Shown here: positions 16,364-24,381 of the stretch, piece by piece | Layout: each line of letters begins with the position of its first letter | Numbering within the stretch: the first letter of the stretch is position 1 | Source of the DNA: Bacteroidota bacterium | GTDB lineage: Bacteria; Bacteroidota; Bacteroidia; Bacteroidales; WCHB1-69 | Direction: 5' to 3' | Assembly (NCBI GenBank): GCA_023392945.1 | Contig: JAEWNB010000102.1 | Span: 1 to 27,534 of the forward strand | DNA length: 27,534 nt | Position numbers and translations under genes: made by a program | The notes under the pieces: generated by a model | The model's input: only the letters and a program-made list of their open reading frames with translations | Database searches by the model: none | What the model was told of the DNA's origin: nothing

Positions 16364-16583
16364 CGCAGGTATTGGAATTCATTTCTGGATAAGCATCATA
16401 TTTGTTCATGCAAGTTCCAAGATCATCGGTAGTTGAGGAAAAATGAGAACAGTATTTGCATTTAGGTGCTTTTTCAAAATTGTCACATGCGGCATCATCG
16501 GCATTGATATTTTCCTTAGTCCTTTTGCAGATGCCTTTAAAGACATCAATGCTCAGGTAAAATTTACAGTCATAATGTTTCAT
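16347..16583 (-). CDS. hpdC: 4-hydroxyphenylacetate decarboxylase small (gamma) subunit
   Basis: A 78-residue cysteine-rich protein. His3, Cys6, Cys19 and Cys33 form the first set; Cys42, Cys45, Cys58 and Cys73 form the second. From what I recall of the clostridial small subunit (about 85 residues), this is the spacing of its two [4Fe-4S] sites, including the unusual His3 ligand. Other glycyl radical decarboxylases (phenylacetate, indoleacetate) do not have this subunit, so it is the best evidence for the substrate. The ATG lies 12 bases after the hpdB stop. The subunit assists activation and regulation of the large subunit. Confidence 0.93.
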   Translation of the reverse strand: MKHYDCKFYLSIDVFKGICKRTKENINADDAACDNFEKAPKCKYCSHFSSTTDDLGTCMNKYDAYPEMNSNTCDDFKP

Positions 16584-16595
16584 AATTTCTAAGAT

Positions 16596-19286
16596 TTAGC
16601 CTAATTGTTCATATTCTGTTCGTGATATAACTTCATCCTGGATTTGCTTACCAAGTTCTACCCAATATTGGGTAAATCCGGCCACCCGTACCATCAGTCC
16701 TCGATATTGTTCGGGATGTTTTTGGGCTTCTTTCAGCATTCTTGAATCCACAACATTAAATTGGACATGGAAAGCTCCTTTTCGAAGGTATGCCTTAATC
16801 ATTTCCAGAAATTTACGTGATCCTTCTCTGCCTTTCACTACTGAGGGGTGAATTTTCATATTGAGCTGTGAATTTTGAGACAAAGAATGATTATAGCAGG
16901 TAGCGGAATCAAAGAGAGCATAAGGTCCGTTTTTGTCGGTTCCGGGATATGCCGATACAGATCCATCGGCAAAAGTGGTTCCGCACAATCTTCCGTCGGG
17001 GGTTGCCAGTGTTACGGCGCCCATCGGTCCGTGGGTTGAAACTGAAATTTGGCAGGAATAGAGAGGCTCGTCATATAGGGATTTGTAGTTTTTGCACATG
17101 CTGCTGAACCAAATCTGCCAATCTCTGAAGAGGTTGTCCACGTAAGGATCTGCATTGCCGTATTTTGGGGCATCGTTACACAGTTTATGTATCTTAAGCC
17201 ACTTTTTGTAGTCATCTGTCTTAACCTGTTCAACCAGACTGTAAGAGCCTGTCTCCAAGGCCGAAATATATCCGAAGTTGGCTTCAATGGCAGCTTTTAA
17301 TTCTTCCATCGACAATTTTTTGTCATCAAAAATATTTTTCTTAATGGAAGCCAGAGAATTGACCAAATTGACACCTCCGCAGATTTCCACGTTGAAAGTT
17401 CGGTTATAGCGACAGCCCTTATGACTGATATCTTTGCCATTTTTCAGGCAGTCGGGTTTCAACATACTGTTGATGATAGAGGGAGATACTTTTCCCCAGA
17501 TATCGTGTTGAATATTATTGGTCAGCGTAAGTACTTCAACGGTAAGACTGAAATATTTTTTAAAAATTGACCATATTTCCTCATAGGATTCAAGTTTAGA
17601 ACCATGGGCAGGATAGACTCTTTTTCCGGTTCGTTTGTCTAATCCGTCAAAAAGGACAGCTTCAAGAACTTTAGGGAGAGAAATAAAATGCACACCCACA
17701 CTCGTAGCGGGAGCAGATCCTCCCGGAATCAGGGTGATTTTTCCATTGTGTTCAAGCGGCAGCCAGCATCCCGGAGATGTTTCCAGACATCCTCCGATAG
17801 ACCATGCCCGTGCTTCTTCCATCGTCATACCCTCTTTATTGAAATTATCGAGAAGAAAATCCATTGCCACGCGATTGCTTACCCAGGCAGGATAACCTGT
17901 TCCAATTTTAGTACATTCGACTCCTTTTAGCAAAAACTCTTCCGGCAGTTTCTCGTCGAAAAGCAAACTCAGCGTTGGCTGGGGAGTATCGCAAGACATA
18001 GCCGATTCGAGAATCAGCATTTCAAGCTCATTAGCGGCACTATTGCCATCTTTATCTAGCCCACCGATACAGAGATTGTTAAAAGTATTCCCGCTCAGTA
18101 CGCCGCCCACTATGCCCATAGAGGCAAAGCAGTCTATTTCGGTAAACTTCATACGCATGCATTCCAGAAGTTCAATGGTGCGTTCTCTTGTAAGAGTTCC
18201 ATTTTCCATGTCATCTTTCCAGAAAGGGTAGAGCACTTGTCCCAGACGACCGGGTGATAATCCTGAAATGGCATCTTCATTAAGCACGGTAACATGCATT
18301 ATCCAAGTCATTTGGAGAGCATCATGAAAATTGCGGGGTTTATGTTCGGACAGCCACTCCAGTCGTTCGGCTATATCAAGATACTCAGCTTTTTGGATCT
18401 TTTCTTTCTCCAGAAAAGCCATAAAACGAGCTTCTCCGGCATAGTTAAGGATCCAAGCCTGAAGTCCTTCAAGCATAATCTGGACAGCTTTATAGAAATA
18501 GAGTCGGTCCATTTCAGGAAAACCGGCAGCTTCATCCTGTTTTTCTTGGCAGAAATTCAGCAGTCCGGCAAGCCCATATTGCAATGGATAATAGTAATTG
18601 ATAACTTCACGACCTTGCGGTAAGGTATAACCCGAATCGAACATACAAATCACCGCCCGCATGATTTCTTCCTTAGTTTCGTAGCCCGGTACTAACTGCT
18701 CATACTTATGCCCTAAATCATCAACTGATTTGTTAAACCATCTCTTTGCAGTCTTAACCAAGATAGGCATTTCCTCTTTACGGAGGCCGAATTTTCCGGC
18801 AATAGAAATAACGTTTCCGATACTACCGGTAACATTACCACCCCCTTGTCCCATAGTAGTGACCTCATCGGCACTTGCTTTTCCTGCCTTTTGCGCCTCT
18901 TTGTACATATCGTCTTCCTTAGAGAGGAAGAAAGCTTCAGATAGCCATGGCATCGGGTAGGAGCCCCGCAGGTAGCAAGCTTTTCTCATGGCCAGAAGTT
19001 CTCCCGGAAGAACAGTGGGTGTAAGGTGTGAGAATCCTGCTTTTAAGGCTTCCGCTCTTCTTATGATGGGTACTTCCCCTTCCAGTTCGTCCCAGCGGCG
19101 TGTGTACCAATAAGGGAACTCCATCGAAACGGATGATTTTGCATCAAAGTAGGTCTGTCTTGCCTTTTCGGCACGTGGAGTGGGCTTCTTTATTGACTCC
19201 CTTGCCTGAATCTCTCCCTCAGGCTTTTTTCCGTAATAATTATTTAAATCAACGGAACGGTCTGTGAAATCTTTTTTTTCGGGCAT
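16596..19286 (-). CDS. hpdB: 4-hydroxyphenylacetate decarboxylase large subunit (glycyl radical enzyme)
   Basis: An 896-residue glycyl radical enzyme that decarboxylates 4-hydroxyphenylacetate to p-cresol. The PFL-like domain covers about residues 40-770 and the glycine radical domain the end. The active-site loop G-G-C-L-E-T-S-P-G holds Cys500 (thiyl) and Glu502. Ser341, His533 and Glu634 also fall exactly three positions before the residues I recall for the clostridial enzyme (Ser344, Cys503, Glu505, His536, Glu637). The radical motif R-V-A-G-F-T gives Gly870 (Gly873 in the clostridial enzyme). It is the first gene of hpdBCA and is more GC-rich than its flanks by eye. A glycerol/diol dehydratase or choline lyase is unlikely because of the GCLETSPG loop and the small subunit. 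Confidence 0.93.
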   Translation of the reverse strand: MPEKKDFTDRSVDLNNYYGKKPEGEIQARESIKKPTPRAEKARQTYFDAKSSVSMEFPYWYTRRWDELEGEVPIIRRAEALKAGFSHLTPTVLPGELLAMRKACYLRGSYPMPWLSEAFFLSKEDDMYKEAQKAGKASADEVTTMGQGGGNVTGSIGNVISIAGKFGLRKEEMPILVKTAKRWFNKSVDDLGHKYEQLVPGYETKEEIMRAVICMFDSGYTLPQGREVINYYYPLQYGLAGLLNFCQEKQDEAAGFPEMDRLYFYKAVQIMLEGLQAWILNYAGEARFMAFLEKEKIQKAEYLDIAERLEWLSEHKPRNFHDALQMTWIMHVTVLNEDAISGLSPGRLGQVLYPFWKDDMENGTLTRERTIELLECMRMKFTEIDCFASMGIVGGVLSGNTFNNLCIGGLDKDGNSAANELEMLILESAMSCDTPQPTLSLLFDEKLPEEFLLKGVECTKIGTGYPAWVSNRVAMDFLLDNFNKEGMTMEEARAWSIGGCLETSPGCWLPLEHNGKITLIPGGSAPATSVGVHFISLPKVLEAVLFDGLDKRTGKRVYPAHGSKLESYEEIWSIFKKYFSLTVEVLTLTNNIQHDIWGKVSPSIINSMLKPDCLKNGKDISHKGCRYNRTFNVEICGGVNLVNSLASIKKNIFDDKKLSMEELKAAIEANFGYISALETGSYSLVEQVKTDDYKKWLKIHKLCNDAPKYGNADPYVDNLFRDWQIWFSSMCKNYKSLYDEPLYSCQISVSTHGPMGAVTLATPDGRLCGTTFADGSVSAYPGTDKNGPYALFDSATCYNHSLSQNSQLNMKIHPSVVKGREGSRKFLEMIKAYLRKGAFHVQFNVVDSRMLKEAQKHPEQYRGLMVRVAGFTQYWVELGKQIQDEVISRTEYEQLG

Positions 19287-19348
19287 GTTATTGGTATTGA
19301 ATAATTTTAATATGATTACTTTTTCTCATTTTTGAGGTACAAAGGTAA

Positions 19349-19356
19349 CAAAAATA
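19349..19356 (-). promoter_or_regulatory. Promoter of the hpdBCA operon
   Basis: The minus strand reads TATTTTTG, with a TTG at 19379-19377 about 20 bases upstream as -33 element. The hpdB ATG is 62 bases downstream. A second match, TACCTTTG (19347-19340), follows at once, so initiation could use either. No regulator gene is adjacent. Confidence 0.6.
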
Positions 19357-19457
19357 TCGATATGGAGGGTCGGTTTCAATTTTTATCTTTACAGCTCATT
19401 ATCCGATAACGGAGTATTGAAAATCTGGAAGCTGATTATTAAGTGAATAAAAATGTC

Positions 19458-19465
19458 TATTTTTG
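19458..19465 (+). promoter_or_regulatory. -7 promoter element of the gene at 19500
   Basis: TATTTTTG then CATAC, 34 bases before the ATG at 19500. It is divergent from the hpd promoter. Confidence 0.55.
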
Positions 19466-19499
19466 CATACATTATTTAATAAAATTAAAAATTTCGATT

Positions 19500-20084
19500 A
19501 TGAAACATATTTTAATGTTTTTCTTTTTGTTATTTACTTTATGGGGTAGTGCACAAGAGACGGCAAAAAAACACCCTTATTTCAGTTTAATTATTGAATG
19601 TGATTATCATCTGAACCTTAATATTGATGAGTGTGGAAATCCGATGAGTTGCGGTGGATTTATAACCGGTGGGGTACAAATGAATCAATATATTTTTTTA
19701 GGAGGTGGAGTGGGAGTCTTTTATTATACATTGTATGATTGGTGGGTTGATCAGTCGGAAGTGTATTTCAAAGATATATATCCCTTTGCAGGTGATGTTT
19801 ATGGGAATTTACAGGTGCGCTTTTTAAAAGACTATAAGCTCTCTCCGGTTTTCGATTATAAATGCGGGCTTGCTGTTTCCAACGATTTTAATTACGGATT
19901 TATGAATTATCCGAGCCTCGGACTCTCAATCATGGTTAACCCATCCAATGAACTCCTTTTTAAGTGGGGATATTTTAATGTAGATTGGTTTAGACCTGCC
20001 AAAACAGGCTATTCCCTTAAATACGGTTTTTTGTCTTTCAGTGTAGCCTGGAAATGGAATAATGCCCGCATAAATAAGCGATAA
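19500..20084 (+). CDS. Exported protein of unknown function, possible outer-membrane beta-barrel
   Basis: 194 residues. The frame extends to a TTG at 19443 that crosses the promoter element, so the ATG at 19500 is chosen; it opens with a clear signal peptide, MKHILMFFFLLFTLWGSAQ. The mature part alternates hydrophobic and polar residues, with Gly-rich strands GGFITGGVQMN, FLGGGVGVFYYTLYD and SLKYGFLSFSVAWKW, as in small outer-membrane porin-like proteins. Two cysteines (in DECGNPMSCGG) could form a disulfide. I do not recognise a family. It stands alone between the hpd operon and another secreted-protein gene. Confidence 0.7.
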   Translation: MKHILMFFFLLFTLWGSAQETAKKHPYFSLIIECDYHLNLNIDECGNPMSCGGFITGGVQMNQYIFLGGGVGVFYYTLYDWWVDQSEVYFKDIYPFAGDVYGNLQVRFLKDYKLSPVFDYKCGLAVSNDFNYGFMNYPSLGLSIMVNPSNELLFKWGYFNVDWFRPAKTGYSLKYGFLSFSVAWKWNNARINKR

Positions 20085-20237
20085 TCTATATTTTGCTTTT
20101 CTGAATTGATAGAATCTGGATGTGATTGATAATTTCTATCACAAAAAAATTAGAGATATTATTTTTTTTATCAGCTGATAGTGATTTTTTTATAAATTCG
20201 CTGACTAAATAAAAAGAGTAAAAATCGAAAGAAAGTT

Positions 20238-20253
20238 TTGGGAATTAACCCAA
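20238..20253. promoter_or_regulatory. Inverted repeat TTGGG-N6-CCCAA upstream of the gene at 20284
   Basis: A perfect 5-bp arm inverted repeat 30 bases before the ATG. It is a weak candidate for an operator or 5' hairpin, and chance is possible in this AT-rich region. A one-mismatch -7-like TAAATTCG lies at 20193-20200. Confidence 0.25.
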
Positions 20254-20283
20254 TTAATAATAAAATCAATAAAAAATAAAAAA

Positions 20284-20898
20284 ATGAAGAAAACTGTTTT
20301 TGTAATTGTAATAGCATTATTGACAATGCTTAATGTAGATGCTCAGAAAGTTAAAATTGAATCGGGAAATCTTGCTTTTTTAAAGGGACAAACTAATATT
20401 AATTTCAAATTTGATTATAGCGGAATGAAAGTTGATGGCAAAAGTGAAAAAGCTTATGTGGAGGAACAGGTAAAGTCTAAGAATAAAGAGAAAAAAGGTT
20501 CGGGAGATGAGTGGAAAAGCGACTGGGAAAGTTCCTATCGTACTGATTTTTTTCAAAAAAAAGTAATCGAGGACTTTATCACTGCCACCGAATCAATAGC
20601 TTTAGAGGGTGGATACTTTGAAGATGCCCCTTACACTGTTACCATCAAAACAACGGTCATTGATCCGGGCGTTAGTGCAGGCCCTTTTACAAGACCATCA
20701 ATGGTTAGCATTGAGGCAATTTTTACTAAGACCAACTCAACTGATGTTTTGGCAAAAATAGTCGTTGAAGAAGCTAAAAGCGGTAATTACGATATGGCAA
20801 ACAAATTTTATGATATCGGCCGTATTGCCAGTGCATTTGGAGAAGCAGGCGAAAATTTGGGAGATGCCGTAATAAAAGCCCTGAAAAAAGTAAAATAA
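20284..20898 (+). CDS. Exported protein of unknown function
   Basis: 204 residues with a signal peptide (MKKTVFVIVIALLTMLNVDA, then Q). A lysine/glutamate-rich stretch (about 55-80) is followed by an alpha/beta region with TVTIKTTVIDPGVSAGPFTRPSMVSIEAIF and a C-terminal helix with RIASAFGEAGENLGDAVIKALKK. The pattern of a central beta sheet ending in a helix resembles DUF4410-like lipoproteins, but I would not assign it. The ATG at 20284 lies in a poly-A context with no Shine-Dalgarno sequence. It is convergent with the next gene, the stops being 36 bases apart, with no clear terminator hairpin between them. Confidence 0.65.
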   Translation: MKKTVFVIVIALLTMLNVDAQKVKIESGNLAFLKGQTNINFKFDYSGMKVDGKSEKAYVEEQVKSKNKEKKGSGDEWKSDWESSYRTDFFQKKVIEDFITATESIALEGGYFEDAPYTVTIKTTVIDPGVSAGPFTRPSMVSIEAIFTKTNSTDVLAKIVVEEAKSGNYDMANKFYDIGRIASAFGEAGENLGDAVIKALKKVK

Positions 20899-20933
20899 TC
20901 GCTTTGATATCTTACTAAATTGGGATTTCCAAA

Positions 20934-22349
20934 TTAAAAGTTATACTGAATTCCCAAATACCATCCTTTGGGTTTTAGATCAAATTTATAGATTATATCT
21001 TTTTCTAAAACAGTGGTTGACGTGATGGTTTCTCCGAGCGAAAGTTTATTTAAAGTCGGGGCCCATGTCCATAGGGGACCGGCTGAAAAAGCAATCTTGG
21101 CAGATGGAATGGAAAATCCCAATCCGACCAATAAAAATGGTCTTTTTTTGCTGGGATCAATGCCGATTTGAGCAAGCGGTGCAAAATAACGTGAGCCGAT
21201 GCCGAAGTTGAAATTTAAAAATACTGCTGTTACAGGAGAGCTTTTTGTGATATTATCTTCACTGATAGTTAACGTTCCGTTGGAGGCAGTCGAAACTCCA
21301 TAGTAATTTAAAGTTGAGCTTGAATAAAAAATTCCGGTGCTGACGGATATTACAAAATAGTCGTATTTCTGGAAGATTAATTTTGTGGTGTTGACTACCT
21401 TGTCTTTACTAAATTCTTTGGTATCGCTATTATAATTGTATTTTGTGATGGTAAGTACGGTCTCGAATTTCTTTCCATCATCAAAACTTATACTTTTAAC
21501 TCTGAAAAATCCTTTTGTCAATGAATCCACGGATTCTTCCTTGATGGAGTTCTTGAGCATATCCATAAGCGGAATGAGCTTTTTTATCAAGAGCTTATTC
21601 TTTTCAAGATTCATTGTTATTGCATCAAGCCAAAAATTAATTTCGATTCTGTTAATAGTATGTAGTAAATTTATATCCTTATCTGGATAAATTTCTTTTA
21701 CTAAATTTTGGATTTCAACTGTTTTACTATTTATCTCAATTAATCTCGAACTAATTTTAAGTATTTCCTGTTCACAACTTACAATTGTATTTAATACTTC
21801 TGTTGGGTTTTGAATATTATATAATTTCTTAAATATCTCATCAATCTCCATAGGTATAGTTATTGGATTAAGGGAATCTAGTTGATTGAGTAATGTTGAC
21901 AAATTAGTATAATCATTATTTATATTTTTCGTATCATTCTCATTTTCCTCTTCCTCTTCATTTTTGCACATTAATTGCATTCCAGTCAAATAACTTCTAT
22001 TAACACCGAATTGAGCTGTCAGTAAGTTTATAAAATCTTCTATTACCACATCTCTTTCATCTCTGTAAGTGCTGTCTTTCCAAGTGATTCTGTACTTGAT
22101 GGGATTGAGCCATTTAAGGTAGATGTTGCAACTGTTTCCGCCCTGAAGAGAAAAAAGCTGACTGTTTTTTATTTTTACTTTTCCGTCTTCTGTTTGATCG
22201 TGAGTAAAAAACTCCATATTGGAGTCGCTCAAAACAAAATAAATTCTTGAATCCTTAATTTTTTGTCCCTTAAAATCCAACGATTTTTGTCCGAACAAAA
22301 GCAATGTTGAAAACAACATTAATACAATACTAACAACAGTTTTTTTCAT
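20934..22349 (-). CDS. Exported protein of unknown function with helical middle and barrel-like C-terminus
   Basis: 471 residues. A signal peptide (MKKTVVSIVLMLFSTLLLFG, then Q) precedes a mixed N-terminal domain with LSDSNMEFFTHDQTEDG and SLQGGNSCNIYLKWLNPIKY. A short acid run, EEEEENEND, sits at about 130-138. A long helical, coiled-coil-like region follows (~150-270). The C-terminal third is rich in amphipathic strands (VGLGFSIPSAKIAFSAG and on) and ends in Y-N-F, the terminal aromatic typical of outer-membrane barrel proteins. The N-terminal part may sit in the periplasm and the C-terminal part in the outer membrane; that is inference. No known family is recognised. Confidence 0.65.
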   Translation of the reverse strand: MKKTVVSIVLMLFSTLLLFGQKSLDFKGQKIKDSRIYFVLSDSNMEFFTHDQTEDGKVKIKNSQLFSLQGGNSCNIYLKWLNPIKYRITWKDSTYRDERDVVIEDFINLLTAQFGVNRSYLTGMQLMCKNEEEEENENDTKNINNDYTNLSTLLNQLDSLNPITIPMEIDEIFKKLYNIQNPTEVLNTIVSCEQEILKISSRLIEINSKTVEIQNLVKEIYPDKDINLLHTINRIEINFWLDAITMNLEKNKLLIKKLIPLMDMLKNSIKEESVDSLTKGFFRVKSISFDDGKKFETVLTITKYNYNSDTKEFSKDKVVNTTKLIFQKYDYFVISVSTGIFYSSSTLNYYGVSTASNGTLTISEDNITKSSPVTAVFLNFNFGIGSRYFAPLAQIGIDPSKKRPFLLVGLGFSIPSAKIAFSAGPLWTWAPTLNKLSLGETITSTTVLEKDIIYKFDLKPKGWYLGIQYNF

Positions 22350-22667
22350 TTTATATGTTATTTAATAATAAAAAAGGTTGCTAAATCAATAATTTTCGGT
22401 GATGATTGTTAAGAATACCCTTGCCAAATCACCATTATGGATTTTCATCATAGAGGGTTCAAATATAATATAAATAGATCATAATTGATCAATAGAAAAA
22501 TAAATTCTTAATTTTTCTATGCAAGAGAATAATTATACTCTTATTAAAGACTCGCCGGCTCTTACAAAATAGTGCTTTTCCTTTTTCTAAAGCCAACAGA
22601 TTTTTTGTCAATTATTCAGGATGCCTGATAATAATCCCTTTAAACGGAAATTCGGAGTATAGGAGTG
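22350..22667. other. Intergenic region between two minus-strand genes
   Basis: Contains the -7 element at 22460-22467 for the left gene and otherwise AT-rich sequence. No hairpin-plus-T terminator for the right gene and no reading frame with coding character are visible. Confidence 0.5.
22460..22467 (-). promoter_or_regulatory. -7 promoter element of the gene at 20934-22349
   Basis: The minus strand reads TATATTTG then AACCC, about 110 bases before the ATG at 22349. A TTG at 22492-22490 is near the -33 position, spacing 22. Confidence 0.4.
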
Positions 22668-23531
22668 TTATTTTTTAACCAATACCGGGCGGAATCCGAT
22701 TAAAGGGGAGGCATCAGTGTAAGATTGTGCACTTTCTGTCCTGACATCATAACCGGTGTCGTGCCAACTGCCGCCCATGGCAATTCCCTTTTCCGAAATC
22801 ATCTCCGCCACATTGCCGCTCATGTTATACAATCCCCAGTCGTTGGGATAAAAAGATTGCGACGGAGCCATCATGAGGGTGAAATAGTTGTGTTTACTCT
22901 TCTCGGGTGAGATGATTTCATATCCGTTTTCGGTTTGATGGATACTTTCGTCTCCCAAAGAATGGTAACAGCCCATGCGGATTCCTTTAGAATTTCTTAA
23001 AAACGTGCTGCCCCAAGAATAGACAGCCGAAAGTCCTTGATGTCCACATTGTGCTGCATAAATCCATTCTTCTTTCGTAGGCAAGCGGAATTCCCAGCTT
23101 TTGTCTTTTAGTTTGGAGGTCAGCCATTGGCAAAATAATTCAGCCGCCTCATAGCTGATATTGACAACAGGGTAGAGGCGGTAAGCGGGGTGTGAAAAGT
23201 AAATAGAGTCCATGCAACTTTTGCCAATCAATTTCCATTGTTCACTTTTAATTAATGCAATTTGATAATCTTTTTCATTGCCGCTTTCTTTCAGCTCCTC
23301 TAAAAACCTATTATAGTGATCATTAGTGATCTCACAGTTATAAATCCAAAACGATTGGACAGGAGTGGTCGTTTTTACCGATGTAAGAGTTCCTTGCGGA
23401 ATATAAAAACAAGCTTCGGGAATGCCGATTGATTTTCTGAACGATTTAATTTCGGACTTGGAAAGCTGTTGCCCCAAAACAATATTCAGGCATGTCAATG
23501 CCCAAACAACTAAAAAGAATCTTTTTATCAT
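22668..23531 (-). CDS. FGE-sulfatase fold (GldK/GldJ-like) protein, catalytically dead
   Basis: 287 residues with a signal peptide (to about residue 20, L-G before QQ). The formylglycine-generating-enzyme fold is shown by FWIYNCEITNDHYNRFLEE, PVVNISYEAAELFCQWL, FRLPTKEEWIYAA, WGLYNMSGNVAEMI and GGSWHDTGYDVRTES at about 253-267. In true FGE the segment after GGSW contains the catalytic cysteine (GGSW...C-R); here it reads Y-D-V-R-T, with no Cys. A sulfatase-maturing role is therefore unlikely. It is more like the structural FGE-fold proteins GldK/GldJ of Bacteroidota, but the partner genes (gldL, gldM, gldN) are not adjacent. Its location is likely periplasmic or the outer membrane. Confidence 0.85.
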   Translation of the reverse strand: MIKRFFLVVWALTCLNIVLGQQLSKSEIKSFRKSIGIPEACFYIPQGTLTSVKTTTPVQSFWIYNCEITNDHYNRFLEELKESGNEKDYQIALIKSEQWKLIGKSCMDSIYFSHPAYRLYPVVNISYEAAELFCQWLTSKLKDKSWEFRLPTKEEWIYAAQCGHQGLSAVYSWGSTFLRNSKGIRMGCYHSLGDESIHQTENGYEIISPEKSKHNYFTLMMAPSQSFYPNDWGLYNMSGNVAEMISEKGIAMGGSWHDTGYDVRTESAQSYTDASPLIGFRPVLVKK

Positions 23532-23715
23532 GGTTTTCGGTTAATGTTCTCTTACTTATAACGTAATTAATTGCCGAATTCTTGGGTGATAAATATAAAT
23601 TGCCTTTTTTATAAGAATAAACAGATATATAATATTTTTTCTCTGGAGTTACTCGAGTGGATAATTCCAAAGTACCTTCAAGAAATTAAATAGAACAAAA
23701 AATAGAAAAGAATTC

Positions 23716-24360
23716 TTAATCCTTTTTTATCGGCCAGACGTTTCTCCAACCAAAAAAGAAACCTAAATGGAAACGTGCAGAGAAATAGTATAGTAAGTGT
23801 CTAAGTTTGCCAATCGGCATATAAAGGAACAAAAGGGTTGCAAATAAATAATAGAGGAAAATGATGGTAGGAAGATTTGGAAAAGTTAAATAAAGCAACG
23901 TGAAAAGATGAAACAAAGTAGTAAAAGCATTGGAAAGGTAGTCATCAACATTGGAAAGAGTTCGTAAAGCTTTGTTTATAAATCTTTTATATAATAATAG
24001 AGTGCCACAAACAAAAGTAACAAGTAGAAACAGCGGAATAAGATAGTGGATAAAACGGTCGTTTTGCAGCCATTGGTTAAAGAAGTTGAAGAAGGATAGG
24101 AAAAAAAGCAAAAAAGAAGAGAATGTTCCTATATGAAATAACATTCCCAGAGCATAAGAAGGCAAATGCAGATAGGCAGATTCTTTATTATTGGGCATCA
24201 TAGCCACCGTATTGGAATATACGACTCCTTTTTTCACATCTCCGCTTTTAACGGAATACTCTTTAGGTTTTCCCAGTCGGAGGATTCTAATAAAATAAAA
24301 CAAAAATATCACGATGCAAATTGCCAGGGCAATAAGCGAAATAATTTGTAAGGTAGTCAT
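23716..24360 (-). CDS. DsrM/NarI-like membrane cytochrome b subunit
   Basis: A 214-residue membrane protein with about five helices. Histidines at 65, 76, 105, 151, 188 and 198 are candidates for heme b ligands. H-L-P-S-Y-A-L-G-M-L-F-H (65-76) matches the helix of NarI/DsrM. The NVDDYLSNAF segment and the closing PIGKLRHLLYYFSARFHLG, with FFFGWRNVWP after it, resemble DsrM/TmcC/HmcE, in which the subunit exchanges electrons with the quinone pool. It lies 21 bases after the dsrC-type gene on the same strand, so it likely forms one unit with it. Normally a DsrK/HdrD iron-sulfur protein links the two; none is in this window. The exact subfamily cannot be fixed by eye. Confidence 0.78.
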   Translation of the reverse strand: MTTLQIISLIALAICIVIFLFYFIRILRLGKPKEYSVKSGDVKKGVVYSNTVAMMPNNKESAYLHLPSYALGMLFHIGTFSSFLLFFLSFFNFFNQWLQNDRFIHYLIPLFLLVTFVCGTLLLYKRFINKALRTLSNVDDYLSNAFTTLFHLFTLLYLTFPNLPTIIFLYYLFATLLFLYMPIGKLRHLLYYFSARFHLGFFFGWRNVWPIKKD

Positions 24361-24381
24361 TATGATTGTTATTTAAAGAAA

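Noticed and set aside
16596..19286. Choline TMA-lyase, diol dehydratase or pyruvate formate-lyase
   Set aside because: The active-site loop is GCLETSPG and a small double-cluster subunit follows; no microcompartment or choline genes are near.
23446..23670. 74-residue minus frame overlapping the start of the FGE-fold gene
   Set aside because: It overlaps the signal peptide of a better gene in another frame and has no features.
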